Source: Chloroflexota bacterium
Lineage (GTDB): Bacteria > Chloroflexota > UBA11872 > VXNJ01
Assembly: GCA_030744875.1 (NCBI GenBank)
Contig: JASLPR010000053.1
Location: 1-35,013, forward strand
Reading direction: 5' to 3'
Length of the DNA: 35,013 nucleotides
Part shown: one piece after another, positions 8,682-16,692 of the stretch
Layout of the letters: every line of letters starts with the position of its first letter
Numbering within the stretch: position 1 is the first letter of the stretch
The notes under the pieces: model-generated
What the model saw: only the letters and a program-made list of their open reading frames with translations
Database searches by the model: none
What the model was told of the DNA's origin: nothing
Made by a program: the position numbers and the translations under genes

Positions 8682-8858
8682 ACCGGCATCCTTCCGGGGT
8701 CCGTGATCTTCCCGGCCGAGCTTATTTCCGCCCCGGGTTCGAGTCAAAACCCCCCTCCGCAACTGCCTCTTCTCAGGCTGTTGGTACACCGGTGCTCACG
8801 CTCGGTGACCCTCGCACCGGCCCGGTTCTCCCGCGCCTCAGCCCGCCCCATTGCTGTG

Positions 8859-9597
8859 ATGATTCCAACCCGAAAAGGCACTCAAAAGAGGATTCTCATC
8901 GCCCGAGTACCCCAAATCCTCCTCGCCAAGCCCCTTCCTTCCCTCTCTCGCGCCCGGGAGCTCCTCGGGGGGAGGGAATTGCGGATCTCCCTGTATTCGC
9001 TCCTCTTCCTCTCCTTCTTCTTCACCTTCATAGAGCTCCTCTTCGACATCTTCGAGCCCGTCAGCCTCTGGTTCTGGCTGATCGCCCTCGTCGCCACGGT
9101 GATCGCAGCCTACTCGCTGGCTCACCGCAACCACGTGTCGAAGTTTGGGCAATATTCGGTCCTAGCGTTTTACCTGGACCGGAATCTTGAAACAGTCCTT
9201 TTCGGGATCACGGTAACGCTGTCGTTTCAGTCGGTATTTCACGTCGGCAGTGGCCTGATGCCCCACTTCGTGCCCGGCTTACTCATAGCCCTCTCGTACC
9301 TCGCCGTGTGGCGGAACAGCCGGCGCGTCGTACGCCATCATCTGCTTGCCGCTATCGCAACCGCCCTGCTAATTACACCGTTGTCCCTCCTGTCTTTCGG
9401 CTCTGCGCGTGATCATCCCGACGGATTGCTTGCTCATCCCGCGATGGTCGTAGTCTTCGCGGTTCTTGCCCTCTCCGCCATCCTTGACTACCTCCTCCTC
9501 GACCTCCGCAACATCGCCAACTCCGAACCCGCCGAACCCGCCGGCCCTCTGGCCCGCGACGACCCGACAATCGCGCGGCGTGTCGCCAGCCCTCTAG
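8859..9597 (+). CDS. Multi-pass membrane protein of unknown function, 3' end disturbed
   Basis: From ATG 8859 the frame encodes about six hydrophobic helices, for example LYSLLFLSFFFTFIELLF, LWFWLIALVATVIAAY, VLFGITVTLSF, FVPGLLIALSYLAVW, LLAAIATALLITPLSLL and VVVFAVLALSAILDYLLL. These make coding near certain. No family is recognised. The start is unclear: TTG 8979 has GGGGGGAGGG directly upstream but would cut only a polar N-terminus. After helix six the frame has no stop and stays open to 10157, deep inside the opposite-strand dioxygenase gene, which is implausible. In the next frame a TAG at 9595-9597 shares CTAG with the stop of the convergent gene, so a one-base shift near the 3' end would give a natural end there. 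The end coordinate is therefore inferred. Confidence 0.55.
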
Positions 9598-9610
9598 CCC
9601 GCGACCACCC
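9541..9610. repeat. 45-bp imperfect tandem duplication at the 3' end of the PhyH gene
   Basis: About 24 bases around CCCTCTGGCCCGCGAC (from 9545) recur 45 bases later as CCCTCTAGCCCGCGAC (from 9590). On the minus strand both encode RVVAG. In the inner copy a TAG stop ends the dioxygenase, while the outer copy has a Gln codon instead. The length is a multiple of three, so the frame was kept when it formed. The duplication lies exactly where the convergent membrane-protein gene loses its stop. Confidence 0.6.
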
Positions 9611-10325
9611 GCCCGCCCCGCGCCACCTCCAGCAATCCGCCCCAGCGCTCGCCGGTGTTCGGATCCACCGCGTCGGTTGGCGCGAACTGCACCACATATG
9701 CTCGTCTTGGCGCCGCGCTGGTGTTCGGCCCGCTGCGGTGCAGGCACAGCGACGAAAACACCGCCGCCGCGCCCTTCTTGACCTCCACCGCAATCCCCGG
9801 CTCGTTGCCCTGATAACCAACTTTGTCGCCGGTTTGCTCGTCAATGACGTGTTCCTGCAAACCCTCGCGGTGCGAACTCGGCAGCACCCAAATAGTCCCG
9901 TTCGCCACCGTCGAGTCCTCCAGCGGAATCCACACCGTCAGGTACTCGGCCGGCTCGATCGGGTGATAGCCCGAGTCCTGGTGCCAGGCGAACGACGCTC
10001 CGCTGCGCGGCGCCTTCGTCACCGCCTGGTTCCAGTACAGCCGCAGGTCCGGTCCCATCAACGCCACCGCCGTCTCCACCAGCCCCGCCCCCGTGCAGAG
10101 TTCCCGCCCGGCCGCGCTCTTCTCGTCAATACCGGCAATGAAATTCCGGCCCTCTAGGCTTATGCCCTGGCGCTCGCCGGCTGCCCGGATCGCCGCGTCC
10201 TGCTCGGATCGCAACCGCTCGAAATCACCGGCGATGCGATCCAGCAACTCATCGGCGAACAGCCGTTCCGTGACAAAGAACCCGGCCTCGCGAAACTGTT
10301 CCCGCTCACCCTCACTCGGCGCCAT
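9594..10325 (-). CDS. Phytanoyl-CoA dioxygenase (PhyH) family protein
   Basis: A 243-residue Fe(II)/2-oxoglutarate-dependent oxygenase. The first two iron ligands are in the HxD motif of WHQDSGYHPI, near residue 116. The distal histidine is in SLCLHRSGPN, near residue 198, and the 2-oxoglutarate-binding arginine is in PRRAYVVQF. WVLPSSHREG between them is typical of the family. Bacterial members hydroxylate varied small molecules (phytanoyl-CoA, ectoine, phosphonates). Nothing nearby points to the substrate, as the neighbours are a membrane protein and nudC on the other strand. The start ATG 10325 gives a normal-length N-terminus (MAPSEGEREQFREAGFFV). The end carries the 45-bp duplication described separately. 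Confidence 0.85.
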   Translation of the reverse strand: MAPSEGEREQFREAGFFVTERLFADELLDRIAGDFERLRSEQDAAIRAAGERQGISLEGRNFIAGIDEKSAAGRELCTGAGLVETAVALMGPDLRLYWNQAVTKAPRSGASFAWHQDSGYHPIEPAEYLTVWIPLEDSTVANGTIWVLPSSHREGLQEHVIDEQTGDKVGYQGNEPGIAVEVKKGAAAVFSSLCLHRSGPNTSAAPRRAYVVQFAPTDAVDPNTGERWGGLLEVARGGRVVAG

Positions 10326-10515
10326 GCGCTACTTCCCCGGTAGCCCCCACCCATCCTGATCTGGGGCAAGGCTAGCAAAACCGCGCCTGTCCCCCCGCGC
10401 CCCGGTTCGCTATCCTTTCTTGGACGGAACGGGCCCCGGGGGGCGCGACTCGATCCGGCGCGAACGGCGCGCCCCACCCCGCCCCCCGCAGCCACAGGAA
10501 AGACCCTCAGGCCCC

Positions 10516-11433
10516 GTGAGAGACCCGCACGTATTCGGCGCCAACCCCCTCGATCGCGGCGAACGCGTTCGTCGCGACGACACCTGGCTCGGCGCCCGGG
10601 TCCGCGATCCCGCCAGCCGCTTCCTGCTCTTCTGGAATCTCAACGTTCTTCTCACCACTGACAACCCGGTCTCCCCCGCCTGGCTGCCGCCGGACCGGGT
10701 CGCGGGCCCGGGCATCACCGTCGAACCCTGCTTCCTCGGTCTTCGCGACGCCACCGCCCACTTCGCCATCGATGTCAGCGAACTCGATGACCCCATCACC
10801 GAGCTCAACCTGGACGGACTCCAGTTCGAAGAAGTCCGCGCTGCCGGCGCCGTCCTGCCGGCCACCGACGCCGGCATCGTCGCCCAGGCCCGCGCCCAGA
10901 TCGACTGGCATCACCGCCATCGCTTCTGCAGCGTCTGCGGCTCCCCCTCCAACCAGCAGCGCGGCGGCCAGGTCCGCAAGTGCCCCGACTGCGGCGCCCA
11001 GCACTTCCCCCGCACCGACCCTGTCATCATCGTCGTCGTCTCCCGCGGCGACCGTTGCATCCTCGGCCAATCCCGCGGCCGGCTCTCGCGCATGAAGATG
11101 TACTCCGCCCTCGCCGGCTTCATCGACCAGGGTGAATCCATCGAAGAAGCCGTCCGCCGCGAGGTTATGGAAGAGGCCGGCGTCCGCGTCGGCGAAGTCC
11201 GCTACCACTCCTCGCAGCCCTGGCCCTTCCCCTCGTCGCTCATGATCGGCTGCCACGCCGAGGCCATCTCCACCGAAATCCAATTCGACGAAGTCGAGAT
11301 GTCCGACGTTCGTTGGGTCAAGCGCGCCGATGTCCTTCTGGCTCTCGAAGGCAAGAACCCCGACCTCAATGTCCCGGCCGAAATCGCCATCGCCCACCAC
11401 CTGATCAAAGCCTGGGCCGAGGGCGAAGCCTGA
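10516..11433 (+). CDS. nudC: NAD+ diphosphatase / NAD-cap hydrolase NudC
   Basis: A 305-residue Nudix hydrolase. It has a poorly conserved N-terminal domain, a four-cysteine zinc ribbon (CSVCG then CPDCG, around residues 140-160), then the Nudix box GFIDQGESIEEAVRREVMEE and the NudC signature SQPWPFPSSLM immediately after. NudC cleaves NAD(H) to NMN and AMP and removes NAD caps from RNA. GTG 10516 is chosen because homology begins shortly after it (DPHVFGANPLDR). The frame extends 96 bases further upstream but that part is Pro/Arg-rich and non-conserved-looking. The ribosome site is weak. The gene stands alone, with convergent and divergent neighbours. Confidence 0.9.
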   Translation: MRDPHVFGANPLDRGERVRRDDTWLGARVRDPASRFLLFWNLNVLLTTDNPVSPAWLPPDRVAGPGITVEPCFLGLRDATAHFAIDVSELDDPITELNLDGLQFEEVRAAGAVLPATDAGIVAQARAQIDWHHRHRFCSVCGSPSNQQRGGQVRKCPDCGAQHFPRTDPVIIVVVSRGDRCILGQSRGRLSRMKMYSALAGFIDQGESIEEAVRREVMEEAGVRVGEVRYHSSQPWPFPSSLMIGCHAEAISTEIQFDEVEMSDVRWVKRADVLLALEGKNPDLNVPAEIAIAHHLIKAWAEGEA

Positions 11434-11459
11434 TCTAGCCCGCGGCCGAGCGTTTCTTT

Positions 11460-12127
11460 CTACCCGCCTGCGCCGACCGCCGGCCTTCGCAACCGCACCA
11501 CCAGAGCTGGCGGGAACTCCCGAAAGTGGTCCGCCCATCCCCCATCCCCGCCCGCCAGCGACGGGTCCTCCGGGAACACCGGTTCTTCCAGCGCCTCCCC
11601 ACCCCCGTCCTCAGCCCGCTCCCGAAGCGGGCTCTGCGCCGTCCCGGTCAGCGGGTGGCTCACCGAAAACACGAACCGTCCTCCCGGCCGTAGGTTCTGT
11701 GCCAGGAATTCCAGCAGCGGCCCGATGTCGACGATGTCCATCAGGGCCATGTTTGCCACCGCCGCATCAAACGGCTTGCCGGCCAATCCGTCCAGCGTGT
11801 CCGCATCCGTCGTATCCACCACCGCGTACTCGATCGCGCCCTCCGGAACCTGCGGATAAGCCCGCGCGCGCTCGATCATCCCTTCCGCGAAATCAAACCC
11901 CACCACCCGCGCTCCCCGCGCCGCCAGCCGGCGGGCAAAATTGCCGTTCCCGCAGGCCACATCCAACACCCGATCCCCCGGCCCAGCAGGCGCTCCGCCG
12001 GCGCCCACACCAGCAGCCGCTGGAAGTCGTTGCCGGCATCGCCCATCCACTCATCCCAGAACCCGGCATTGCGTTCCCAGGCCGCTCGCGTCCTCTCATT
12101 CACATCCCCCGCGTCGTCCGTTCCCAT
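11460..12127 (-). pseudogene. SAM-dependent methyltransferase, split by a one-base frameshift
   Basis: The N-terminal part from ATG 12127 reads VNERTRAAWERNAGFWDEWMG and LLVWAPAERLL, typical of class I methyltransferases. The remainder is in another frame: RVLDVACGNGNFARRLA (motif I, SAM binding), VVGFDFAEGMIERAR (motif II region), FDAAVANMALMDI (motif IV) and LRPGGRFVFSVSHPL (motif V). The frames join if the run of five C at 11975-11979 (G on the coding strand) has six. Every motif is intact apart from this, so a homopolymer sequencing error is a serious alternative to a true pseudogene. The substrate is not predictable. The intact protein would be about 223 residues. Confidence 0.75.
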
Positions 12128-12301
12128 CGCCCGCTCCGCCAATCCGATCCTCCTTGCCGCAACTCGCCTGGCAGAATACCCCACCGCCGGGGCCGCTTCC
12201 CACCGTATAATCCCTCTGTTCGTGAGCCGGGCCCGGAACCAGCCAGCTTCCCTGTCGCCGCGCCGTCCCGCCGCCGTCCCAACCCCAACTGGAGACCTCC
12301 C

Positions 12302-12997
12302 TTGCCACTCCCGGTCGTCACCCTCGACGGACCCGTCGGCTCCGGCAAGACCACCGTCTCCCGCATCCTGGCCCGCGAGCTGGGTCTGGTGCTTGTGGAC
12401 ACCGGCCTTTTCTATCGCAGCGTCGCCTGGGTCATGGACCGCCAGGGCCTTGACGCCGACGACGAGCAGCTCGCCGCCGGCGTCGCCGCCGATCTCGCCA
12501 TCCAGGTCCACCCCGATCCCTCCCGGGCATCCGGCCAGCGTGTGATCGTCAACACGCACGACGTCCGCGACGACCTCTACTCGCCGGAAGTCGAAGGGAT
12601 TGTTTCCGACGTCGCCCGCCATCCCGAGGTCCGTCGGGTCCTGCTGCCCAAGCAGCGCGAGACCCTGCGCGTTGGCGGGGTGGTGGTCGCTGGCCGCGAC
12701 GCCGGCACGGTCGTCTGGCCGCAGGCCGAGGTCAAGGTATACCTCGACGCTTCGCCCGAAGTTCGCGCCCGCCGCAAGCACCGCGAGCAGGAGGCCGCCG
12801 AGGGCGAGTCCGACTACGAGCAGATTCTTTCACTCATGCAGAACCGCGACCGCATCGATACCGGCCGCAAGACCGCCCCGCTCCGCGTCCCCGAAGGCGC
12901 CCTTGTCATCGACACCGACGCGCTCGACGCCGAAGCGGTCGCCGCGCAAATCATCACCGCCTACCGCCAACTCCCGAACCCGGACGGGGCTCCCTGA
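12302..12997 (+). CDS. cmk: Cytidylate kinase
   Basis: A 231-residue kinase that phosphorylates CMP and dCMP with ATP. The P-loop is GPVGSGKTT at residues 10-18. The nucleotide-recognition segment VDTGLFYRSVAW follows, then AGRDAGTVVWPQAEVKVYLDA (family form: GRDIGTVVFP) and the arginine-rich lid RARRKHREQ. TTG 12302 is chosen since GGAG lies about 9 bases upstream and homology starts at once. The frame is open far upstream but without conserved sequence. Its TGA overlaps the ATG of plsC by one base, so the two are translationally coupled. The order cmk-plsC-der is seen in many bacteria. Confidence 0.93.
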   Translation: MPLPVVTLDGPVGSGKTTVSRILARELGLVLVDTGLFYRSVAWVMDRQGLDADDEQLAAGVAADLAIQVHPDPSRASGQRVIVNTHDVRDDLYSPEVEGIVSDVARHPEVRRVLLPKQRETLRVGGVVVAGRDAGTVVWPQAEVKVYLDASPEVRARRKHREQEAAEGESDYEQILSLMQNRDRIDTGRKTAPLRVPEGALVIDTDALDAEAVAAQIITAYRQLPNPDGAP

Positions 12998-13713
12998 TGG
13001 CCACCTCCGACTGGCCACTCTACCGGCGCGCCTTCTACAAACTCTTCATCGGGACCATGGGCCGCTGGGTCGAGTTATTCACCGACGAGCAGACTGTCAG
13101 CGGACTCGAAAACATCCCGGCCGACGGTCCCTATCTGATCGTCGGCAATCACCTCAATTTCTCGGACCCCGAGTACATCTGCCGCGCCTTCCCGCAGCCC
13201 ATCAACTTCATGGTCAAGAAGGAGCTCTTCGCCTACCCGGTCATCGGATTCGGGCTACGGCTGCTCGGGACCTTCCCGGTCGACCGCGCCGGCAACGACT
13301 TCGGCGCCGTGCGTCGCGCTCTCGACCTGCTTGAGCGCGGCAATCCCGTGATGCTCTTCCCCGAGGGTACCCGCAGCAGCACCGACGCCCTCGCCACCCC
13401 CCTCCCCGGCGCCGGCTACTTGGCCCTCAAGGCCGGCGTCCCCGTCCTCCCGGTCGGTCTCTACGGCAGCGAGCACGTCAGCATCAGCCGCCTGCCGAGT
13501 GGCCCCGCCCGGCGCGTCGGACTTCGCATCGGCAAGCTCTTTCGTCTCGATCCGCCCGCCGGTCTCAGCCGTCGCCATTCCGCCGAATGGGCCGCCTGGG
13601 AGATGCTCCGACACATCGCCCGGCTGCTCCCCGAGAAATACCACGGTGTCCTCGCCGGAATCGGCGGCAACCCGCTCGATCCGGCGGCCCTCGCCGGGGT
13701 CACCTCCCCGTGA
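12997..13713 (+). CDS. plsC: 1-acyl-sn-glycerol-3-phosphate acyltransferase
   Basis: A 238-residue membrane-associated acyltransferase of the PlsC family. The catalytic HX4D motif is in VGNHLNFSDPE near residue 50, and the glycerophosphate-binding FPEGTRS is near residue 126. Between them lies a segment (KELFAYPVIGFGLRLLGTFPVDR) usual for the family. It adds the second acyl chain to lysophosphatidic acid at the inner membrane. The start overlaps the cmk stop by one base, and its own stop overlaps the GTG of der by four bases. plsY, the enzyme for the preceding acylation, is two genes downstream. Confidence 0.92.
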   Translation: MATSDWPLYRRAFYKLFIGTMGRWVELFTDEQTVSGLENIPADGPYLIVGNHLNFSDPEYICRAFPQPINFMVKKELFAYPVIGFGLRLLGTFPVDRAGNDFGAVRRALDLLERGNPVMLFPEGTRSSTDALATPLPGAGYLALKAGVPVLPVGLYGSEHVSISRLPSGPARRVGLRIGKLFRLDPPAGLSRRHSAEWAAWEMLRHIARLLPEKYHGVLAGIGGNPLDPAALAGVTSP

Positions 13714-15062
13714 ATCTCAACCTCCCCATCGTCGCCCTGGTCGGCCGCCCCAACGTGGGCAAATCCAGCCTGTACAACCGCATCGTCGGCCGCCGCCAGG
13801 CCATCATCGAGGACCTCCCCGGCACCACTCGCGATCGCTCCTACCAGACGGTCAACTGGGGTGGCCACGACTTCCTGCTGGTCGACACCGCCGGGCTGCA
13901 CACCCGCGGGCTCGACGAACTCGCCGAAGCCGCCGAAGAGCAGGCCCGCGCTGCACTCGGCGAAGCCGACCTGCTGGTCCTGGTCACGGATGTCCTCGGT
14001 GGCATCACCGACCGTGACCAGGCGGTCGCGGCGGTCGCCCGGCGCGGCGACAAACCGGCGATCGTGCTGGTCAACAAGTGCGACACCGCCGCCCGCGCCC
14101 AGGACGCCCCCGACTACTTCCGCCTCGGGCTTGGCGAGCCGCTCCCGGTCTCCGCCCAGCACGGCCACGGCGTCGCCGACGCTCTCGACCGCATCGTAGA
14201 GATGCTTCCCGACAGCGAAGCCGTCGCCGACCTGCGTGACGACCGCCCGCGGCTGGCCATTGTCGGCCGGCCCAACGTCGGCAAATCCTCCCTGCTCAAC
14301 CTCCTAGCCGGCGAAGACCGCGCCCTGGTCAGCGAAATCGCCGGCACCACTCGCGATGCCGTCGATACCACCATCACCTACGATGGCCGCGAGATCCTGC
14401 TCGTCGACACCGCCGGCCTGCGCCGGCGCGGCCGGGTCGAGGCCGGCGTCGAGCGGTATTCAGTCCTGCGCGCGCTGAGTTCCGTCCGCCGCGCCGACGT
14501 CTGCCTGCTGGTCCTCGACTCCACCGAGGGCGCCACCGACCAGGATGCCCACATCGCTGGCTACGTCTCCGAGTACTACCGCGGCCTGGTGATCCTGGCG
14601 AACAAATGGGACCTCATCGTCGACGACGAGTATTCGATCCGGCGTGCCGAAGAGAACATGCAGAGCCGGCTCGCCTTCGTCGCCCACGCCCCGATCCTGC
14701 GCCTCTCCGCGCTCACCGGCATCGGCACGAACCTGATCCTGTCCACCGCGCTGAAGGTCGACCATGGCACTCGTTTCGCGATCACCACGGGCCGCCTCAA
14801 CCAGTTCATCAACGGTTGGGTCGGCCGCCGACCCCCGCCCAGCCGCGGCGGTCTGCCAGCCCATTTCCGCTACGCCACCCAGACCGGCACCCGCCCTCCC
14901 ACCTTCACGCTTTTTTTCAACGACGCCCGCCGGATTCAGCGCAACTACGTCCGCTACCTCGAAAACGGCATCCGCGAAGAGTTCGGACTCCAGGGCGCAG
15001 CGGTTAAGATGGTCGTCAGGGGGAACCGGGAAGATTCCGACGCCCGCGGGCGTAATCAGTAG
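13710..15062 (+). CDS. der: Ribosome assembly GTPase Der (EngA)
   Basis: A 450-residue double GTPase needed for 50S subunit maturation. The first G domain has GRPNVGKSS (residues 11-19), DLPGTTRDR, DTAGL and NKCD. The second has GRPNVGKSS near residue 188, IAGTTRDA, DTAGL and NKWD. A C-terminal KH-like domain follows, with FTLFFNDARRIQRNYVRYLEN. All G1-G5 motifs are intact in both domains and the length is normal. GTG 13710 overlaps the plsC stop by four bases (GTGA), so translation is probably coupled. A longer frame exists upstream but only as antisense-like extension within plsC. Confidence 0.96.
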   Translation: MNLNLPIVALVGRPNVGKSSLYNRIVGRRQAIIEDLPGTTRDRSYQTVNWGGHDFLLVDTAGLHTRGLDELAEAAEEQARAALGEADLLVLVTDVLGGITDRDQAVAAVARRGDKPAIVLVNKCDTAARAQDAPDYFRLGLGEPLPVSAQHGHGVADALDRIVEMLPDSEAVADLRDDRPRLAIVGRPNVGKSSLLNLLAGEDRALVSEIAGTTRDAVDTTITYDGREILLVDTAGLRRRGRVEAGVERYSVLRALSSVRRADVCLLVLDSTEGATDQDAHIAGYVSEYYRGLVILANKWDLIVDDEYSIRRAEENMQSRLAFVAHAPILRLSALTGIGTNLILSTALKVDHGTRFAITTGRLNQFINGWVGRRPPPSRGGLPAHFRYATQTGTRPPTFTLFFNDARRIQRNYVRYLENGIREEFGLQGAAVKMVVRGNREDSDARGRNQ

Positions 15063-15073
15063 ATGGAGAGCGT

Positions 15074-15751
15074 GTGACAACCGGCGAAATCATCCTCATA
15101 GCCGCCCTGTTTGTCACCGCCTACCTGGCCGGTGCGATCCCGTTCGGCCTGGTCATCGGCAAGATTTTCTACGGCGTCGATCTCTTCGCGCTCGGCAGCA
15201 AGAGCATGGGCGCCACCAACGCCTTCCGCATCCTGGGCTGGAAGGCTGGCCTGTGGGTGTTCGTCGGCGACTTCTTCAAGGGCCTCTTGGTCACGCTATT
15301 CGCCGGGCTCATCCTGCCCGAGGCCCCCTGGGTCCAGGCCGGCGTTGCGGTGTTCGCGGTGTTCGGGCATAGCTGGTCGGTCTTCGCCGGTTTCCGGGGC
15401 GGGCGCGGCGTCGCTACCGCCTTCGGCGCGGTGTGGGTCATCTACCCCATCGCCGGGCTGGCCGGCGGCATCGTCTCCATCAGCATCGTCGTCGTCCTGC
15501 GCTACGTCTCGCTCGGCTCGCTGATGGGCACGCTGGCGGCGGTCCTTGTCGGCGCCGTCCTCTACCTCAGCGGCCTGTGGCGCTCACCCTGGGGCCTCAT
15601 CTTCATGGGCCCGACCGCCGCGCTGATTATCTGGCAGCATCGGCCCAACATCGGCCGTCTCGCCACCGGTACAGAGCTTCAACTCGCCGAATGGCCTACT
15701 TATTTCGCCCGGGCCGGCAAGGCAAGGGCCGGCGACAAATCCGGCGAATAG
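15074..15751 (+). CDS. plsY: Glycerol-3-phosphate acyltransferase PlsY, variant motif 1
   Basis: A 225-residue integral membrane enzyme with several hydrophobic helices. It transfers the acyl group of acyl-phosphate to glycerol-3-phosphate. Motif 2 is GHSWSVFAGFRGGRGVAT and motif 3 is HRPNIGRLATGTE, both clear. Motif 1, usually SGNxGxTN...R, reads SKSMGATNAFR: the Ser, the second Gly, the Asn at its end and the Arg are kept, but the GN pair is KS. The family assignment is secure. Activity with this motif is likely but not assured. GTG 15074 has GGAGAG four bases upstream, and the gene starts 11 bases after der. With plsC it gives the first two acylations of phospholipid synthesis in one operon. 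Confidence 0.88.
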   Translation: MTTGEIILIAALFVTAYLAGAIPFGLVIGKIFYGVDLFALGSKSMGATNAFRILGWKAGLWVFVGDFFKGLLVTLFAGLILPEAPWVQAGVAVFAVFGHSWSVFAGFRGGRGVATAFGAVWVIYPIAGLAGGIVSISIVVVLRYVSLGSLMGTLAAVLVGAVLYLSGLWRSPWGLIFMGPTAALIIWQHRPNIGRLATGTELQLAEWPTYFARAGKARAGDKSGE

Positions 15752-15779
15752 CGCCGCCGGCTGACCGCGGAGTCCTCCC

Positions 15780-16448
15780 TTGATCGACCACCAGTACCAA
15801 CACGATCACGACCACGGCGACGGGCATTCCCACGATCATAACCACAGTCGCGGGCACGCCCCCGGGCCGCCCACCACTCCCAGCGGCTACGAGCCCACCC
15901 TGGTCTGCTCGCACTGCACCGCCGACACCATGCTGCGTTGTATTCGCTGCAAGCGCCCCTACTGCACCGACTGCCTGGAGCGCACCGACGCCGGCAACAT
16001 TTGTTTCGAGTGCCTGGGCCTGCCGCCGCCGGCGGTCCAGCGCCGCGCCCGCGCCGCCGGCCAAGTGCTGCGCTTCGTCGCCATCGCGACGACCATCGCC
16101 CTGGTCCACGTCTTCGTCAGCATCGACAGCCCCTTCTCCAACTGGGGCGTCATCCTCGGCATCGGTGTCGGCTTCCTGATTGCCACGCGTCTCGACGGTA
16201 TCCAGCGCGATCGCGGCATGCGCGGCGCCATCTATCTCGGCGCCACCTCCATCATCCAGGGCCTGCTTGTGGCGGTGGTCGTCATCGGCGTGCTGGCCAG
16301 CGCCGGCCTCGTCGTGTCCGCCGACGGTCTAATCCCCCGCCCCTCCCTGCCCGAGACCTTCATCGATCTCCTCCTCCGCGGCTTCTTCTACTACCTCACC
16401 GCCGTCGTCACGGTAATCGCCTATCGCTGGCAGAAGTCCCGCTTCTAG
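15780..16448 (+). CDS. Membrane protein with His-rich N-terminus and B-box-like zinc finger
   Basis: A 222-residue protein from TTG 15780. Residues 1-30 are extraordinarily rich in His and Asp (HDHDHGDGHSHDHNH), a likely metal-binding tail. Residues 40-82 hold paired cysteines in a B-box-like pattern (CSHC, CIRCKRPYC, CLE, CFEC). The C-terminal 130 residues carry three or four transmembrane helices. Similar cysteine modules precede rhomboid protease domains in several bacteria, but no rhomboid GxSG serine or catalytic histidine is visible here. It sits between plsY (28 bases before) and recX. A membrane sensor or trafficking protein for zinc or nickel is possible but unproven. Confidence 0.75.
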   Translation: MIDHQYQHDHDHGDGHSHDHNHSRGHAPGPPTTPSGYEPTLVCSHCTADTMLRCIRCKRPYCTDCLERTDAGNICFECLGLPPPAVQRRARAAGQVLRFVAIATTIALVHVFVSIDSPFSNWGVILGIGVGFLIATRLDGIQRDRGMRGAIYLGATSIIQGLLVAVVVIGVLASAGLVVSADGLIPRPSLPETFIDLLLRGFFYYLTAVVTVIAYRWQKSRF

Positions 16449-16492
16449 CGTGCCCTGCGGCGCTGGTCTCGTGCGAACGGCCGGTGCCTGAC

Positions 16493-16591
16493 ATGCCCGA
16501 GATCGCCGGTCATTACTTCAAAGAGGTCCGCAAGGGCAAGGCCTCAGTCAGATGGTCCAGCCCTTCCGCCCCGTCACCGGAACACCGCTGA
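16493..16591 (+). CDS. Leader mini-ORF 1 in front of recX (32 residues)
   Basis: ATG 16493 to TGA 16591 gives 32 residues starting MPEIAGHYFKEVRKG, nearly the same as the first 15 residues of RecX, then a Ser/Pro-rich tail ending in PEHR. It arises from the 100-bp tandem unit. The stop is followed by a single C and the next ATG. There is no strong ribosome binding site. It could be translated and feed ribosomes to the next ORF, or simply be debris of duplication. Confidence 0.35.
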   Translation: MPEIAGHYFKEVRKGKASVRWSSPSAPSPEHR

Positions 16592-16592
16592 C

Positions 16593-16691
16593 ATGCCCGA
16601 AATCGCCGGTCGTTACTTCAAAGAGGTACGCAAGGGCAAGGCCTCAGTCAGATGGTTCAGCCCTTCCGCCCCGTCACCGGAACACCGCTGA
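16593..16691 (+). CDS. Leader mini-ORF 2 in front of recX (32 residues)
   Basis: The second copy of the 33-codon ORF. It differs from the first by two silent changes (GAG/GAA, GTC/GTA) and two replacements (His to Arg at residue 7, Ser to Phe at residue 22). It ends TGA, C, then ATG of recX at 16693. The frame was preserved in both copies, but they may be too young for selection to show. Confidence 0.35.
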   Translation: MPEIAGRYFKEVRKGKASVRWFSPSAPSPEHR

Positions 16692-16692
16692 C

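Noticed and set aside
15780-16448. Rhomboid protease
   Set aside because: The cysteine module resembles that ahead of some rhomboids, but the GxSG serine and the histidine helix are not present.
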